Assembly (NCBI GenBank): GCA_022836615.1
Contig: MU405312.1
Span: 81,177 to 145,176 of the forward strand
Origin: Annulohypoxylon bovei var. microspora
Lineage: Eukaryota; Ascomycota; Sordariomycetes; Xylariales; Hypoxylaceae
Length of the DNA stretch: 64,000 nt
Direction of reading: 5' to 3'
Positions 34,624 through 46,121 of this stretch are shown one piece after another; position 1 is the stretch's first letter; each line of letters starts with the position of its first letter. Position numbers and translations under genes: made by a program. The notes beneath the pieces were generated by a model. That model was not told the DNA's origin, made no database searches, and was given only the letters and a program-made list of their open reading frames with translations.

Positions 34624-36441
34624 ATGACTTCACATTCACTGAAGGCATTGGTTGCTGTGTTCTCGCTCGTGGGCGAGGCCTTGGCGATATCTACAAACGA
34701 AACAGTCTGGTCTTCGTTCTCATACGTCCTATATGGCGAGCGCACACCTCTACAAAGTCAACTCGCGCCTAGCTTAACCCCGCTAGGTGCACAGCAGCTT
34801 TATTCTCAGGGATCCCTCTTCAGAGCTCGATATCTGTCGCCTAATGCCAACTTATCACTCCAAGAGAATGCTATAACGACCAACTCGCCTATTTCAGGCA
34901 TGGAGCTGCAAGCTCTTGACAATAGCCAACTTTCCATCTATAGCACCACAGACGACTATGTAATCGGAGGTGCTCTAGCCTTCCTTCAAGGCTTATATCC
35001 GCCAATCACTCGAACCTTTGCCTCCAGCAACGGCGGTGAAAATGCGTCGACATTAGCCAATGGTACTATGATAGACTACCCATTAGATGGTTATCAATAC
35101 CCGAACATTCTGTCAATACCAGTTACAGATATGAGCTCTGTCTGGTGAGTTTTCTTATCCACCAGGGCAGACGAGGTTTTCCAACCCACTAATATAAATA
35201 CCAGGCTCGAAGGACACGCGGCGTGTGCTGAATATTGGGCGTCGAGCAACAATTTCAGGGGCAGTTTGATCGGTCAAGAGATGTATAACTCAACACTCAA
35301 CTTCTACGAGACAACGTTCGCAGAGGTATTCCCGAATACGATAGCTAGTTCCATGCTGAACTTCGATTATGCTTACGACTTGTACGACTATGCCCAATAC
35401 CAGTACGATCACAACGAATCGGCGCAGGATACTCTCAATGCCGACCGCCTGGAGATCTTACGTGACCTAGCCAGCATCCAGCAGTTCGACCTAAATGGAA
35501 ACCTATCGGCATCGGGTTCGCAGGAAGGCGACATGATCCGCGCCATCTCGGGTCGCATGCTTGCGGCTAGGGTGGTAGCGCAGCTATCAGCGCACATCCA
35601 CTCGGGTGGCTCCGTGAACAAGATGACCCTGCTATTCGGGTCTTTCGAACCGTTCCTGGCCTTTTTCGCGCTCTCCAACCTCTCGAGCATAGCATCAACG
35701 AGCATCTTCCAGCAGATACCCTTGCCCGGCTCGGCTATGGTATTCGAGCTGTTCAGCACCGTCAACGGCACGAGTTACCCCAGCGAGGACGAACTCTGGG
35801 TCCGCTTTTTGTACCGCAACGGCACGGATTCTGACTCGCCAATGTCGGAGTATCCGCTCTTCGGCCTGGGCAACTCGGAGACGCGGATGCGGTGGACCGA
35901 CTTCCAGGACAGCATCGCGCAATTCTCCATCCAGGATATTTCCGAATGGTGCAATCTTTGCGGCTCGATCACCTTGTTCTGCAACGCTCTGAGCCAAAAT
36001 TCGGAGGCTTCATCCGGCTCGTTGAGCAGTGGTAGTAGCAATGATAATGTGTCGCTCTCTCCGGCTGTAGCAGGTGTGATCGGAGCTATAACAACAATCG
36101 CGGTTTTCCTCGTCGCTGGATTGACGGCATTTGTCTTCGGCGGACTGCGCATTCGACGTAGGGATTCCTCGGATGCTGCTAGACGCCGCAGCAGCTTGGG
36201 CGGGTTTAAGGGCGCCGAGAAAATGGCTTCGGATCATGACATCTCGATCGCCAGGTCTGGTGTCAGACACGAGCGTGTTGGAAGCTGGGAACTTGGCGGT
36301 CCGGGACCGGTTGCAGTCCCGCCTCCAGCTGCAGTTGCCGAAAACGTTCCAAGTGGCTTCTTTGGCGCATCTATTAAGCGTGACGATGACGAAGAAAGTC
36401 TTGTAGGAGCTAAACCGGTGGACCCTGTTGAACGGGTTTAG
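34624..36441 (+). CDS. Histidine-acid-phosphatase-like membrane-anchored protein lacking the RH catalytic motif
   Basis: Exons 34624..35144 and 35205..36441; 585 aa. Start chosen at MTSHSLKAL, which opens a clean signal peptide (ALVAVFSLVGEALA). The fold is that of the branch-2 histidine phosphatases: YGERTP stands where RHGERTP is expected, and GSFEPFLAFF stands at the later catalytic H(D/E) position. There are many N-glycosylation sites. A transmembrane helix near residues 463-487 is followed by a basic stop-transfer stretch (RIRRRDSSDAARRRSS) and a cytoplasmic tail. The missing histidine predicts no phosphatase activity, perhaps a binding or sensing role (inference). Confidence 0.8.
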
Positions 36442-37157
36442 AGGATGTTGAAATCAGACACACGGATTGGAATCGGATGCTGATTAAATCGCATCCCACC
36501 TCGGCATTTTTCTTCTTTCATTCTTTACGGTCATTGATACCCCTGCATTATGCATTATGCATTGTTAGGAGCATACATACCTATATTGGTTTTGGAAGGT
36601 TAGAGTGACACTGGCGTTACTGGGACATTTCTTTTTTTCAAGTTTATTGCTTATTGCGTCCATATTCTCTCTTTTAGGGCATGATACCACGGGCATCGGT
36701 GTGAGGTGATACCCTTTTGTTCTTACAATCGCTATATGGAGTTATTGCGGAATAATAGCCTGACCATTGCTGGCTGATTCGGAAGCAGAGCGCCGGTGAC
36801 ATATAGACGGAGTGGTTAGCTAGGTAGTTGACAGTTGTTAGATTCCTATCACATGCAACCAATATGAATCTAGCATGAATTTTTTCCATTGAGAGTGGGT
36901 TTATATGAAGTTGTCGTCGAGTTTTATTCAAAGCGGCCGAACATCAATCATATAAGCAAGATTAAAAGCACCTCATGGGTCCTTATTCGTGCTGGGATTG
37001 AGACCTTTAGTCAATAGATAACCATTTCCTTCCCGCCTCCCCCCTTAAAATTCTTAGTGAAGAAAACATTATCCAGTCTTTTCGCCTAACCCTGCCAGCC
37101 CTACCTACTATCATCGATGACTAGGTACGTATTTATGTACTGTAGCCTTTGCACAAC
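36442..37157. other. Intergenic between convergent genes
   Basis: 3' flanks of the phosphatase-like gene and of the P450 gene. No RNA gene, array or supported ORF seen. Confidence 0.5.
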
Positions 37158-39026
37158 TTAACGAGCTTCAATTAGACATCGCTGGTTCTTCGGTTGCATG
37201 AGGAAGAACAATATCGGGTCCATATCATCATCGGTGAACCCCTCCAACTGAGACACCTTCGCGTTCGGGAACCGGGTGAAGAACCGAGCTGTCGCGAGGC
37301 GCAACTCCATCTTGGCCAGATGCAATCCGAGGCAAACTAAACACAATCAGAAATCAAATCTCGATTCAAATGCATAGGTAGGGATTTATCAAGACGGGTT
37401 GGATCGAATAAATAAGGGTTATGTGGGGATATAAACTCACTTCGACTACCTCCGCCGAACGGCACAAACGAGTCTTTCATAGCCTTGGTCGGATTCTCCC
37501 ATCTCGAGGGGTCGAACTTCAGCGGACTTGGGAATACAGCCGGGTTCCGATGTAAGCTGTACGCCTGCGCCGAAACCGTGTAACCGCCCGGGATGAAGTA
37601 GCCACCAAGAGTCGCCCCTCCGGGTGGTACAACACGGGGTAGGCCGGACGGTGCGGCGGAGTACAGGCGAAGAGTCTCCTGGATCACGAGGTCGAGGTAT
37701 GTCAATTTCTTAACATCCGGGTCCTCGAAGTTGTCGGGCAGTGTCCGAATTTCTGTCATAAGCTTCTCCTTGATTTCCGGGTCTCTGCAGACAGCCCAGA
37801 AGAGGTACGTCAGCGTGTTCGTCGTCGTGTCGCTGCCAGCCGCGATGTACGACATGGCGTCCTCGCGCAGCTCGTGGAAGGGCAGTGTGTCTTCGTCGTT
37901 CTCGTTGGCCCGGTACAGCTTGGATAAAAGAGTCGGCTTGGCCTTGTCTCCTTGCTCTTCGACGAGCTTGTAGTGTCGCCCCAGCGACTCGGTTGCGTAT
38001 GCGCGGATGTGGTCGCGGACCTGCAACCCGACGCTTATCACCGGCAGCCAGATGAACTTGGAGATATACGTGAGAAAAGGAAACGTCGCCCTGAGTCCGC
38101 CGGCGAAGCCTATTAATTTCAAGTCCCGGATGTATTGAGTTTCCTAGGGTGCAATGGGTTAGATTCCTTGTCAATAGCCTTGTCAATAGCCATAATGACA
38201 AGATAGAATATGATAGGACGTACCTCTTTCGTTTCTAACATGCGGAACGAAGAGCCGAAACTAAGTTCTCCTATAACGTCTGTGGCCATATATAAAGCCC
38301 AGCGATACACATCCTTGGGGAAGGGTAATGTTAGTATCTGCTTTCTTCTTTACCTATCTAGGTAGGTAGGTACCTAGGCACTTAACAGATTAACAGAGAA
38401 ACTTACTGTCGCGCCACGTTCCTCCATCTCCTCAGCCATACGCTCTATAGCTAGACGGACTTTAGTGTCTACCGTAGGCCTATGAGTTACTAATCCCGAC
38501 TCTGAGATCTCAGAGGCGAGAAGCCTCCGGTGCCGTCTGTGATACTCAACATCGAGAGTGCTGAAGACATTGGGAAGCCCCGGGAGCAGATCCTGGTACC
38601 ACGATGACTTGAGGAACTCGTTCTTGACCTGATAAATCTGCTGAGTGGCTTTCGGGTCCTGTATGCTGACCTCCATCGGACTGATGCGAACGATAGGGCC
38701 TGATTCATGAAAGTATAGTTAGCATATGTGATTAGGAACTCGGAATAGAATTGATAACGGACCATATTTTTCATGTAGAGCTTGAACCCATTTTGGCCGT
38801 GTGCCTTTGACCACTTGATATTTGAACACAGATATGGTCCATTTTGTATACCAAGGCCCTGGTATTTTCGCTAGAGGACTGCTCAGGACGGTATAAGTGT
38901 ACTAAAGAAGTCAGCATTAATCGTCTTTTACTTTGATTTTAAAGGGGGAACTCATACACCTAGTAGGGCTATACCTATAGCGATAGTAAAAAACTGGTAG
39001 TTTTCGATGCCACTCAATCCTTCCAT
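37158..39026 (-). CDS. Microsomal cytochrome P450 monooxygenase
   Basis: Six exons: 39026..38958, 38901..38763, 38699..38407, 38313..38224, 38143..37441, 37336..37158; 490 aa, phases consistent. An N-terminal membrane anchor (YQFFTIAIGIALLGV) and the hinge KIPGPWYTKW are followed by the I-helix AAGSDTTTN (about residue 298), ETLRLY (ExxR, about 352) and the heme loop FGGGSRICLG, whose Cys is the iron ligand, split by the last intron. One intron (38762-38700) has a less common GTCCGT donor. It needs an NADPH-P450 reductase partner. Substrate unknown; the sequence type is that of ascomycete secondary-metabolite or xenobiotic P450s. Confidence 0.93.
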
Positions 39027-41086
39027 AGTAGTACTTCGTACCTAGGTAGGTAACTTATATTGGGTTTATAAATAGATGAGGTTCCTAGTGAAAAATATCA
39101 TCTAATTGGATTGAAGTCGAATGTGAGTTACAATACTATTATTCTTGCAGACAACCATCTCTTATTATATTTCATTCCTTCGTTACCTAGCTACCACCCT
39201 ACCACCTCTACCGGCCGGTTTTGGGTCTAAAGGCCGAGGACGAACCCTCGCTTACAGTTAAAATGATCGGACTCACGAGGCTACTAATCAATTGAATGAT
39301 AGTGACCGATGCCGACCTGCATCATCAACACGTATGGGCCATGCCATCAATATGTAGCAGCAGGATCAATTAAATATGGCCCCCATATGCGGCCCCATAC
39401 GCGGATGGACGGTCAGATGTGAGTCCGAACTGTCCGAGCCTCCACGAGCTGCATGAGTTAGGGACGTGCCGCACCTGGGGTAGATCGAATTAATGTCCCC
39501 AACCAATGACAACAAGATAGATTGGAAATCATCACAACTTGACTGTTTGCTCTTGTGGGTACCTATGCTCAGATCTTTATGTAAGTGGTTATTCCTAGGT
39601 AGCATTATAGAGGTGTGGTCTAGGTATGTATAGTAAAACGTTCCCTTAGGGCCACTTGCATACGAAGAGCATATTTCCGACGTTGGTAGCTTGAAGTAAG
39701 GGTGTATTACCTTTGACCGGCGCCAAACAATTGCCACTCGATCTCTCTAATGGCAATCTAACATTGAATATGTAGTACAACTGAAATAACGCACCTAAGT
39801 GACATTCCGCTCAAAGTCCTACGTTTATAATAGAAAAGAGATGTGCCATGATACTACACTACGTACACACTTGCTCTTGGGGGGATTCTCTTTAGCATGT
39901 CACACGACGACATATGTAAGTCCATGGAAACCTAGGTAGTGAATCATCAAAGGTGACAATAAGGTTGGTGTCTATGACTCTTTTATTATTGTTGACTCGT
40001 AAACAATGGGTCTAAAGCTACCTGTTTAGAAACCTGAAATTGAGACCATTTGTTAATAGGCAGGAAATACCATTGAATAAATGATACTTTTGGCTACTTA
40101 ACAATGTTTAACTTAGCTCAAGAGATGAATACCTAATGGCTCTTGGGCAAACTCGAGACTGGATAGGTACATAGCGAATACATCATCTAAGGGTCAACCT
40201 TGAAAGGAGAAAATGTGTCGGTGTTTCGTGTTTCGCCCTTACATGATTGTGGAATAAATAAAGTATTATGGATATCTGCTTATGAAAACGTTATCATACT
40301 TCGCTGCTTCGGTAGGAGGTACGGAAATCCTTCGCCTAGACGAGCTTACGTTTCTATGCAGCGGAATTAAGTAGGTAAGCGACCATCGCCACGGAATTCC
40401 ACGGGATTGGAGATCCATAATAAGTCGTCATATCTAAGAGGTATCATCTTCAATACTATGTAATTTGCTCTCACGAATATGTAAGTATTTTCATGTGTAA
40501 ATGAACCAAGCTAAGTAAAATCGATGGCTGAAAATACCCCTTTTCAAGACAGACACGGTCTCGTTTGTTTATTTTAACACGTCGCGGACCACCGGTATCA
40601 GGCCGCTTCTCTAAGCATTTATCGTAAATGCATGAGTATCAAGACCCGAAAGTTTTGACAGTCATCCACGTCAATGGCAAGAGTGACAATTTGACTAGGG
40701 TTCTAAACAGAGAATACGTTTGACCGTTGCCATTATTCTTTCTTAGAGACTACCGGGGCATCCTCAGATATCAGAGTATGGGGGGGCATCCTGCTGCGTT
40801 AAGGATAGAGCTACTTGGCAAGGTCTAAGCTCAGGGCGGTTTCGGGATGGAGGCCATAAGCTGGGATAAATTCCTTGGTAGACACACGACTGCGCACATT
40901 GAAGACAGGGTGCGAAACTTGCACAATACTAGCCTGCTGTTTTAAGGCCGAGTAGCGAAGGCGAAGGCGAAGACGTAGATATTCCTGTCGTAAGGAACAC
41001 GCGATTAAACACGATTTATATTAATGCTGACATATTTGTTCTTCGAATTCATGGTTGGGTATCATCTGATCATTTGATCATCCTCT
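39027..41086. other. Two-kilobase gene desert
   Basis: AT-rich, with scattered CCTAGGTAGG motifs. I find no domain-bearing ORF, tRNA or tandem array. It lies 3' of RAD14 and upstream of the P450, so it probably includes the P450 promoter. Confidence 0.5.
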
Positions 41087-42416
41087 CTAAAACTCCATCT
41101 CCTCAACTTCCATCCCGCAAGCCGTACACGTCTTCACCGTTGAGCCGTCTTCGTTCTCGATAGTTCGTCCCCATTCGTGAACATGCTTGCCGCCGTTTAA
41201 TACCGCATCTCCAAATTGAGCTTTCTTGCCGGATGATGCCGACCCCCCAAGTTTCCCTTTCTCTCTTTTGTAAGCGTCTGTCCTCGTCCGTTTCTTGAGG
41301 TCCAGTAGCTTTTCCTTGAACTTAGCTTCCTTTCGCTTCTTCTTTTCGATTTCCCGGCGCTCGAACTCGGCGTCCAGCGCCTCGGCGGAACCCCACTTCT
41401 GTTCGCTGAACGCATATTCTTCGACTTGGAACCTCAGGAACAGCCACATGTCGTGCCAATGCGACTTGTGCGGGTTCGGTTTTGAGAGATGCGGTAACAG
41501 ATCCTCATCTTTTAGCTCCGGATCCGTGAGAAGGTAGTCCTCCCTGCACTCCGTCTTAGTTAAAAGACTGTACTTTTCTGGGAACTTCTCCTTGCACGCT
41601 CCGCAGATATTAATTGCGAATACCTCCTCCCACACGAAGTCGATCTCGAAGCTTCCGCATTCTCGGCACTTCTTCCGGTCCTTCTTGTCCTGGAGCGCAC
41701 TCAATCCCGGCTCAAACGGACCCGCCTTCTGCCGTTGGAGTTTTCTCAGTAGCTGAAGCCTCTCCCACTCCTGCATCGTCATCCCCTTGGGTCTCTCCTC
41801 CGGTCCTTCAGCCGGTGCGCCGGGTTTTCCCTTCGTCGTAGATCCGGACATAGCCTTGTTCCAAGGATCATCATCGGTGCTCAAGAACCCACCCTTCGTA
41901 TCTGTCATCTTTCCGAAGTCATAGTCGACGAACTTAGTAAATTTCCTCGCCGGTTTGATAGCCCCTTCGTCTTTATCCACCTTTCCCGGGTCGGTTCCCG
42001 CGGCACCGCCTTTGACTGGAGAAGCGCCATTTGCGCGGCCGTCACGACTAGTAGATGGGGTCTCACGGATCCGAACGCCGCCTGATATGGCCTCGTAGGC
42101 GCGCTTGCGCGTATTCGGAACGTGGACATTGTCGGTAGCGATGAAGCCGGATGGTGTGCGGGAGACAGATGGTGCGCCGGCTGCGCGTGCGGCTGATTCG
42201 TGCTGTTCGCGCAATGCCTTAGCTCGTAGGCGATTTTCTTCCTTTTATTGGTATTTAGTTAGAACATAGATTCTATATAGTAAACCAAGCCATTTAAGAT
42301 TTGGTGGAGAGTTGACTCACGATGCGCCGTGTAACTTCGGGGGTGAGAGGAGAGGCTATCGATTTAGAAGGATCAGCAGTTCGAGCCTGCTGCGGCGGCG
42401 TCAAAGGACGCTCCAT
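41087..42416 (-). CDS. RAD14: DNA repair protein RAD14 (XPA homologue)
   Basis: Exons 42416..42321 and 42241..41087 (GTGAGT...AAG); 416 aa. Binds damaged DNA and organises nucleotide excision repair with RPA and TFIIH. The zinc finger KKCRECGSFEIDF...INICGACKEKFPEKYSLLTKTECR is the XPA signature, followed by YLLTDPELKDEDLLPHL and the DNA-binding lysine/arginine-rich helix (ERREIEKKKRKEAKFKEKL). A disordered Pro/Ser-rich N-terminus carries QEWERLQLLRKLQRQK before the finger. The C-terminus ends in a second small H/C pattern (HVHEW...KTCTACGMEVEEMEF). Start chosen at MERPLTPPQQ; an upstream in-frame ATG at 42497 would add 27 residues. Confidence 0.95.
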
Positions 42417-43064
42417 ATCTATATGCTCTATACGAGAATCAAGAGTATACGTAGGCGCAAAGAGATTGTGGGCGCAAAGAAATCGTGGGTATTTCAAAGG
42501 AAGTGGGAAAATGTTGAAGAAGTGAAGGTTGCTGACTGAAATTATACAGGGGTCAATTAGTGGTGTAAGACAGTGACGTCGGGGGTTTAGAACGACGTTA
42601 TAAAAAGGAAACTAGCACCGACGTTTGCGCATGCAGCCTAATTACCTATGTAGTTGTACAAGAGCAAGGGTACAAGGGTACAAGTCTTTTGAATCCATCC
42701 ATCCATCCATTCATCCACCCAAGACAACAAGTTGCATTAAGTAAGAGTCATTCGAGAATTGATGTTTGATATTTGATACTCGAATTCGAGATTCGAGATT
42801 ACACGCACGGGAATATGGTTCCTATCTTAGATACAAAGTTAGTAATGCCATAAAATACTAGGTACTTAAAGGGAAGCACCATCATATATCACTTGGACAA
42901 AATCATATGCATGAATTATGCTCATCATCTATTCGTATAAGACAACACGTCTTTATGTAAGTGAACGGGTAGCGACATTAATGACATCCCCAGTCTACAA
43001 CACCAATACCATGTCCGATTTCACTGCCCTAAAGTATTATTGGTAGAGAAGACATAGATCGCGT
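42417..43064. other. Intergenic between RAD14 and PHO88
   Basis: Contains CATC repeats near 42693-42718 (CATCCATCCATCCATTCATC) and GATATTTGATA-type repeats near 42760. No gene seen. Confidence 0.5.
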
Positions 43065-43855
43065 CTACTCGTCCTTGACTCCGCCGCGACCGGCACGCTC
43101 GGCAGCCTCGACAGCCTTCTTGTCACTCTGCGCGGGGCCGCCCTGGAGGCCACCCATAATTCCGGCAGCCGCCTTGAAGGGACGCTTGAGATCTCCGCTG
43201 GCAGGGTTGCCGAAGAGGTGGATCTTGACTAGGTTGGACTCGAAGGCACCCTTGAGAGGGATGATAGACTGGATCACGAGAGGGTTGGTGTACTGCATGT
43301 ATATGTGCATGAAGCCCATCATCGCGATACCCATAAGCTGCGATCGGAAAGAGTTCTTGATCTGCTGGGAGTCGTACGCGTGCACGGTGGTCGTCACGAG
43401 CTTGCCCTCTTCGGAGGATCCCATCGGTGCCGGCTCGACATATTTGAGAGTGGTGAGGTCTGTAGAGCATGTTAGGTTAGCGACACTGTTTGCACAGAAT
43501 ACACAGAATGCACAGAATGCACAGAATGCACAGAATGCACAGAATGCACAGAATGCACAGAATGCACAGAATGCTGAGAATGCTGTTGGTAAAGAATCAT
43601 ACCCTTCTTCTTGTTGATCTGGACCTGGACGTAGATGTAGATGCTGGCAATGATCAAGTTGCTGGTGATGTACAGAGCGCGAACGATGTTCAGAACGTTA
43701 GGGTCTTCGAAGGGGATTCGCTTCGACACCTGCATCATTCCAAGAATGATGACGAGGTTGGTTCTATCGCGACTCCGTTAGTATCTTGCATGCGCAACGC
43801 ACACGTGCGAAGGAAATTTGACAAAAACATACATTTGGGGGCTAAGTCCGACCAT
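43065..43855 (-). CDS. PHO88: PHO88 / SND3 endoplasmic-reticulum membrane protein
   Basis: Exons 43855..43833, 43763..43603 and 43459..43065; 192 aa. MVGLSPQITNLVIILGMMQVSKRIPFE matches the first PHO88 helix, here split by intron 1. A second hydrophobic segment (ALYITSNLIIASIYIYV) and a third (LMGIAMMGFMHIYM) follow. In yeast the protein was first linked to phosphate transport and later to the SND route for targeting proteins to the ER (family knowledge). The short first exon of 23 bases is supported by the restored start. Intron 2 (43602-43460) carries a 9-bp tandem repeat. Confidence 0.92.
43502..43573 (-). repeat. 9-bp tandem repeat inside PHO88 intron 2
   Basis: CACAGAATG repeated eight times, with diverged copies on both sides. 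It fills about half of a 143-base intron in a conserved gene; the length is likely to vary between strains. Confidence 0.9.
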
Positions 43856-45182
43856 TTTGACTGTTGTTGGTAGAAGACCACGGGATAGAATAGAATGAGG
43901 AGAAAGGAAAAGCTAGTTTGCTTTGTAGGCAGATTGCGACAACCTTTCTGTCGGAAGTATGGATGTGTACGGATGTGTGGTCGCGACCTTAAAGAAGTGA
44001 ATAGAAAGAAATAGAGGATAAGTAGAAAAAGTCACAATTAGGGATCTGTAATCTGTAATCTGTCGCATCAATTTGCGGCGATGATGGATCCGGTAAACTT
44101 AACGCATTAAAAAGTTCTTCCGTACCTGCCAGCTGCCTGCGCACTTCAGCTGTGCTTATCAAACCTTATCGAAGTTCTGGCCACGTTCCATTGATAATAT
44201 CGTTGGGGCCAAAGGTTTCGCACGTCAGCCACATTCCTTGCCTAATGCGTGATTAGCTCAACCACTGAAAAATGCCACACGGTGCAAATATACTTTAACT
44301 TACACTGTTTTGAGTCCCATAAAAGGAGTGACCCCTTTTCCATATAACATCTCAAAATACCTAGGAGAGCATAAACAATATCGAGTCACTCGAATATTTC
44401 TTTTGACTTATACCAAGCGCCACAGTGCTCTATGAATAACATTTCTACCTACAGAGAGATCTAGTCGAAGTCCATTCTCGAATATACCTATCTGGATACC
44501 TACCTACCTAGAAGCTAGAAAACAATACAGACTCAGTTCAGTTTACTTCAGTCTTCAGGACAAACAGAAAAACTCGGGCTCCTGTGATTGAGTCATGATT
44601 CATTCAATGATGAGTATCGCGATAATTGCAGTTGCTTTGAAGCAAAATATAGGCAGACCTATTCCTACTAGTCTTGGTGACAGAGATAAAGACCAAACAC
44701 TCCTTTAAGGTTGCAAGTGAATCAGTGAATATTGCACGAGCCAAGTCAATGGAGTTGGAAATTTATCTCTACATGTAACCCTCAAAGCCAAGCACATTTT
44801 CCTCATACATGCCTTTGCTTTGCTGTAACAGAGCCTGTTCATGACATACTACCTAGATAGGTGATGTAAGTTTAAGTCTTTCAAAGCATCTCCATAATCC
44901 ATAGGTACAGTTCTTTTATGTCGCTAATATACCCGTGCAGCAAAGCAGTCAGAAAGAACTCTTATTTCAACACATTTCTGCCTGAGACCTTACCTAGGTA
45001 GGTACTTAGGCATTTACAAAGGCGTGGTCTGGATATCTGCAACACCTTAAGCTCAGCCATCCATCAAGGCAGGTAAATACATATCTAAGTTGCATACAAA
45101 TATGTGTCTTATTAGAAGTTGTTCAGAATCTTACGAATTTCTCAAGCTTAGCAAGAGGCGCAAGACAAGACGAAAGTCCATC
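43856..45182. other. Intergenic, no supported gene
   Basis: Upstream of PHO88 and of the next plus-strand gene. It contains CCTAGGTAGGTAC motifs near 44505 and 44995. No ORF with coding character. Confidence 0.5.
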
Positions 45183-45851
45183 ATGCCGGTCGATTTTCCT
45201 CAAGACCCAAACGCTGCTCCCGAGGGAGTTCGGCAGCGATTTGCTCCCTACTTTTCACCTCCTAATCCTACTCCACGAGTCACACACGAATCTAATGTCT
45301 GTCCGTGCGACCAGTGCGTCTGGATGAGACTGTCTCGACGTATGGATGCAACACCGCCTCCAGAGCTCGGCGTTGAGAGAGATGTGGCGGAAAACTTTCA
45401 TTACGAGCGACCAGACGCAAGAATCAAACATACCCCGGTTGCCGTGTCGACAGGACCCCACCCAGAAATGACATACCCGGAGGTCTATGTGTACCCTAGC
45501 ACATCCCACCATATCACTTTCCCGGTGGTCAACTACACAGCCAAGCAGCGAGCCCAGAGCGCCTCGCCCTGGCCGGCTTGCTACCTAGCAATCTCCCCTC
45601 CGTGCGCAAAGCCGGCGGACTTTGAAGCAGCACTATCCCCTCGCGGCTCCGGACTTATCACGGTGGCAAGATTGTCGAAGACTAAGAAGACGGCGCCGCT
45701 TAACACCTTCCGAGATGTGGAAGAGCTCCGAAAAAACTCGATTCAGCTGGAGGTCTGGGATGAACATGCAGCGAAAGTATCTACAGGCGACCGCCATTCA
45801 ACTGATGCTGAAGAAGGATCTAAGAAGAAGAAAGGGAGAAGCAAAGATTAA
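45183..45851 (+). CDS. Protein of unknown function with CPCDQC motif
   Basis: Single exon; 222 aa from MPVDFPQDPN (an upstream in-frame ATG at 45090 would add 31 residues that look like leader). It has an N-terminal Pro-rich part, a CPCDQCVWMRL cysteine motif near residue 40, and a lysine-rich end (GSKKKKGRSKD). No signal peptide or membrane helix. Not a family I can name. The opposite-strand ORF at 45255-45512 is a shadow. Confidence 0.55.
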   Translation: MPVDFPQDPNAAPEGVRQRFAPYFSPPNPTPRVTHESNVCPCDQCVWMRLSRRMDATPPPELGVERDVAENFHYERPDARIKHTPVAVSTGPHPEMTYPEVYVYPSTSHHITFPVVNYTAKQRAQSASPWPACYLAISPPCAKPADFEAALSPRGSGLITVARLSKTKKTAPLNTFRDVEELRKNSIQLEVWDEHAAKVSTGDRHSTDAEEGSKKKKGRSKD

Positions 45852-46121
45852 CCTCTTAGTTCAGAGGATATTTGGCATCAAGAGATTGGTAGTGTCTGAA
45901 AGGCCACCGAGCTAGGTCAGCCTATACTCAGACAGGTGGCTAGACAGGGTTTGGAAGAGATTGACTTATTAATACTATGTACAGGTTACCAGAAAAAAGT
46001 AGGTAGCTAAATATCAAGCAGACCGGAATGGCTGGCTACCTGGCTGGCTACCTGGCTGGCTGCCTACCTACACCCATACACAATTATCATCCACCATTGT
46101 TCTTCCGTAACTATCCTATCT

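Noticed and set aside
42322..42525. Plus-strand ORFs over the RAD14 5' end
   Set aside because: They overlap exon 1 and intron of RAD14 and show no family signal.
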